This document shows positions 62,908 to 64,000 of a DNA stretch of 64,000 nt, piece after piece. The position numbers and the translations under genes are program-made. How positions within the stretch are numbered: the stretch's first letter is position 1; each line of letters starts with the position of its first letter. The stretch covers positions 7,502,001 through 7,566,000 of the forward strand of contig NZ_CP046172.1 of NCBI RefSeq assembly GCF_011801145.1, given 5' to 3'. The notes under the pieces were generated by a model. It saw only the letters and a list, made by a program, of their open reading frames with translations, was not told the origin of the DNA and did not search any database. Source of the DNA: Nocardia arthritidis (GTDB lineage: Bacteria > Actinomycetota > Actinomycetes > Mycobacteriales > Mycobacteriaceae).

Positions 62908-64000
62908 TCATGACGCGCTCCGCTGCCGGAAGTTCAGGGCGAGCAGAACGTCCTGTTGGGCAGGCATGGTGGCACCGCGCAGGTCGGCGATGGTCCAGGC
63001 GCAGCGGATGGCCCGGTCTGCGGCACGGGCGGACATGCGGCCGAGGCGAAGGGCGGCCTCGATCGGCGCCACCGCGTCGGGCGGCAGCCGGAATCGTTGG
63101 CGCAGAATATGTCCCGGTACTTCGGCGTTGGTGGTCCAGCCGTATTCGCGCCAGCGCTCGATCGCCGCCGATCGCGCGACCGCCACCCTGGCGCGCACCA
63201 CCTCGCTGCTCTCCGCCGTATCACTGCTCAACGCGGCCCCGGCTTGACCGTGCATCTGCACCCAGATATCGATGCGATCCATCAACGGACCGGACAGTTT
63301 GCCGAGATACCGGCGGCGGGCCAGCGGCGCGCAGATACAGTCCACGTCACGGGCAGGCGCACACGGGCAGGGGTTCGCCGCCAACACCAGTTGGAAGCGG
63401 GCGGGATATCTGGCGACGCCGTCGCGCCGGGCGATGCGAACCTCGCCCTCTTCCAACGGTGTTCGCAACGCCTCCAGCACCTTGGTGGAGATCTCCGCGC
63501 ACTCGTCGAGGAAAAGGACACCGCGGTGGGCCCGGCTGACGGCGCCGGGCCGGGCCGAACCCGTTCCGCCGCCGATCATCGCAGCGGCCGAGGTCGAATG
63601 ATGCGGTGCGACGAACGGTGGCGTGGTGATCAGCGGTTGTTCGCCCGAGAGCGCACCCGCCACCGAATGGATGGCCGTCACCTCCAACGCCTCCGATTCG
63701 GTCAGTGGCGGCAGCAGTCCCGGAAGACGTTGCGCCAGCATGGTTTTCCCGATGCCCGGCGGACCGGTGAGCAACAGGTGATGGCCACCCGCCGCGGCCA
63801 CCTCCAGCGCCCAGCGAGCCTCGTCCTGGCCGACCACCTCGCTGAGGTCACCGCCGGGGCGCACGATATCGGGCAGCGTGCCATCCGGTTCGGACAGTGC
63901 GCCCTCGCCGCGCAGCCATGCGATGGCGGTGCGCAGGCTGGACGCGCCGAAAACCGTTATCCCGTCGACCAATCCGGCCTCGGCCAACGCCGACTCGGGC
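62908..64000 (-). CDS. yifB: YifB/ComM-type magnesium-chelatase-like ATPase (5' end outside window)
   Basis: 364 codons of the C-terminal part. Walker A LLLTGPPGIGKTMLAQRLPG, Walker B VLFLDECAEIS, DFQLVLAANPCPC-like RFQLVLAANPCPCAPARDVD, and the C-terminal Mg-chelatase domain (RAADRAIRCAWTIADLRGA). ComM-type proteins are hexameric helicases aiding branch migration in natural transformation; the role in actinobacteria is untested. The N-terminal Lon-like domain is beyond the window edge. Confidence 0.92.
   Translation of the reverse strand, partial: PESALAEAGLVDGITVFGASSLRTAIAWLRGEGALSEPDGTLPDIVRPGGDLSEVVGQDEARWALEVAAAGGHHLLLTGPPGIGKTMLAQRLPGLLPPLTESEALEVTAIHSVAGALSGEQPLITTPPFVAPHHSTSAAAMIGGGTGSARPGAVSRAHRGVLFLDECAEISTKVLEALRTPLEEGEVRIARRDGVARYPARFQLVLAANPCPCAPARDVDCICAPLARRRYLGKLSGPLMDRIDIWVQMHGQAGAALSSDTAESSEVVRARVAVARSAAIERWREYGWTTNAEVPGHILRQRFRLPPDAVAPIEAALRLGRMSARAADRAIRCAWTIADLRGATMPAQQDVLLALNFRQRSAS

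Overview
The window is high-GC actinobacterial DNA, most likely from Nocardia or a close relative in the Mycobacteriales. The right-hand third (yifB, dprA, xerC, M23 peptidase, rpsB, tsf, pyrH, frr, cdsA, rlmN) follows the order of the Mycobacterium tuberculosis Rv2897c-Rv2880c region. A block on the left (11.8-19.2 kb) matches the content of Rv0081-Rv0087. No rRNA, tRNA, CRISPR array or intact insertion sequence was seen.

Left part (1-11.5 kb). The window opens inside an EfeU-EfeO iron-uptake fusion with an IdeR/DtxR-type iron box at its start codon. A stretch of gene wreckage follows: a narI remnant, and a regulator-like pseudogene broken in one place by a 22-bp tandem duplication. Then come a DUF4239 membrane protein coupled to a secreted Gly-Ser-Ala repeat protein, and a two-gene operon (FAD/Fe-S lactate-dehydrogenase-type enzyme, then a thiamine-diphosphate pyruvate oxidase-like enzyme) that could carry lactate through pyruvate to acetate. 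An orphan Phd-type antitoxin and a VKOR N-terminal stub meet at one junction next to a DesA-type acyl-ACP desaturase.

11.8-21.5 kb. Six overlapping genes encode a membrane complex related to hydrogenase-4/formate hydrogenlyase. The catalytic-type subunit has lost all four NiFe cysteines, so this is an energy-converting hydrogenase-related complex and not a hydrogenase. An ArsR regulator (Rv0081-like) and GTP-dependent PEP carboxykinase follow. Operator-like motifs are shared between the promoters of the complex and of arsR, and partly with that of pckG.

21.9-41.7 kb is accessory DNA: a solitary SF1 helicase, a secreted glycosidase-like protein, a VapBC pair, and a compact iterative polyketide/fatty-acid synthase cluster (25.8-37.2 kb). 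The cluster consists of an AT-ACP protein, a 2077-residue megasynthase with the order FabL-type enoyl reductase / Asp-Ser repeat linker / KS / cysteine-less KS (chain-length-factor-like) / KR / DH, a cytochrome P450, and a KR-DH protein. A SigG-type ECF sigma factor gene lies just upstream. Next come an AAA ATPase with three 15-bp-spaced iterons in its promoter, and two orphan genes separated by a decayed partial copy of rlmN.

41.7-64 kb is mostly conserved chromosome: translation and lipid housekeeping genes (rlmN, cdsA, frr, pyrH, tsf, rpsB), an M23 peptidase, an HxlR/MFS pair, a frameshifted flavin reductase, an alkylsulfatase, two DUF202 proteins, an acetoacetate-decarboxylase-like protein behind a KstR-type site, xerC, dprA and the 3' part of yifB.

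The strongest candidates for something undescribed are the FabL-KS-CLF-KR-DH megasynthase with its P450, and the cysteine-less hydrogenase-like complex whose operators suggest co-control with PEP carboxykinase.
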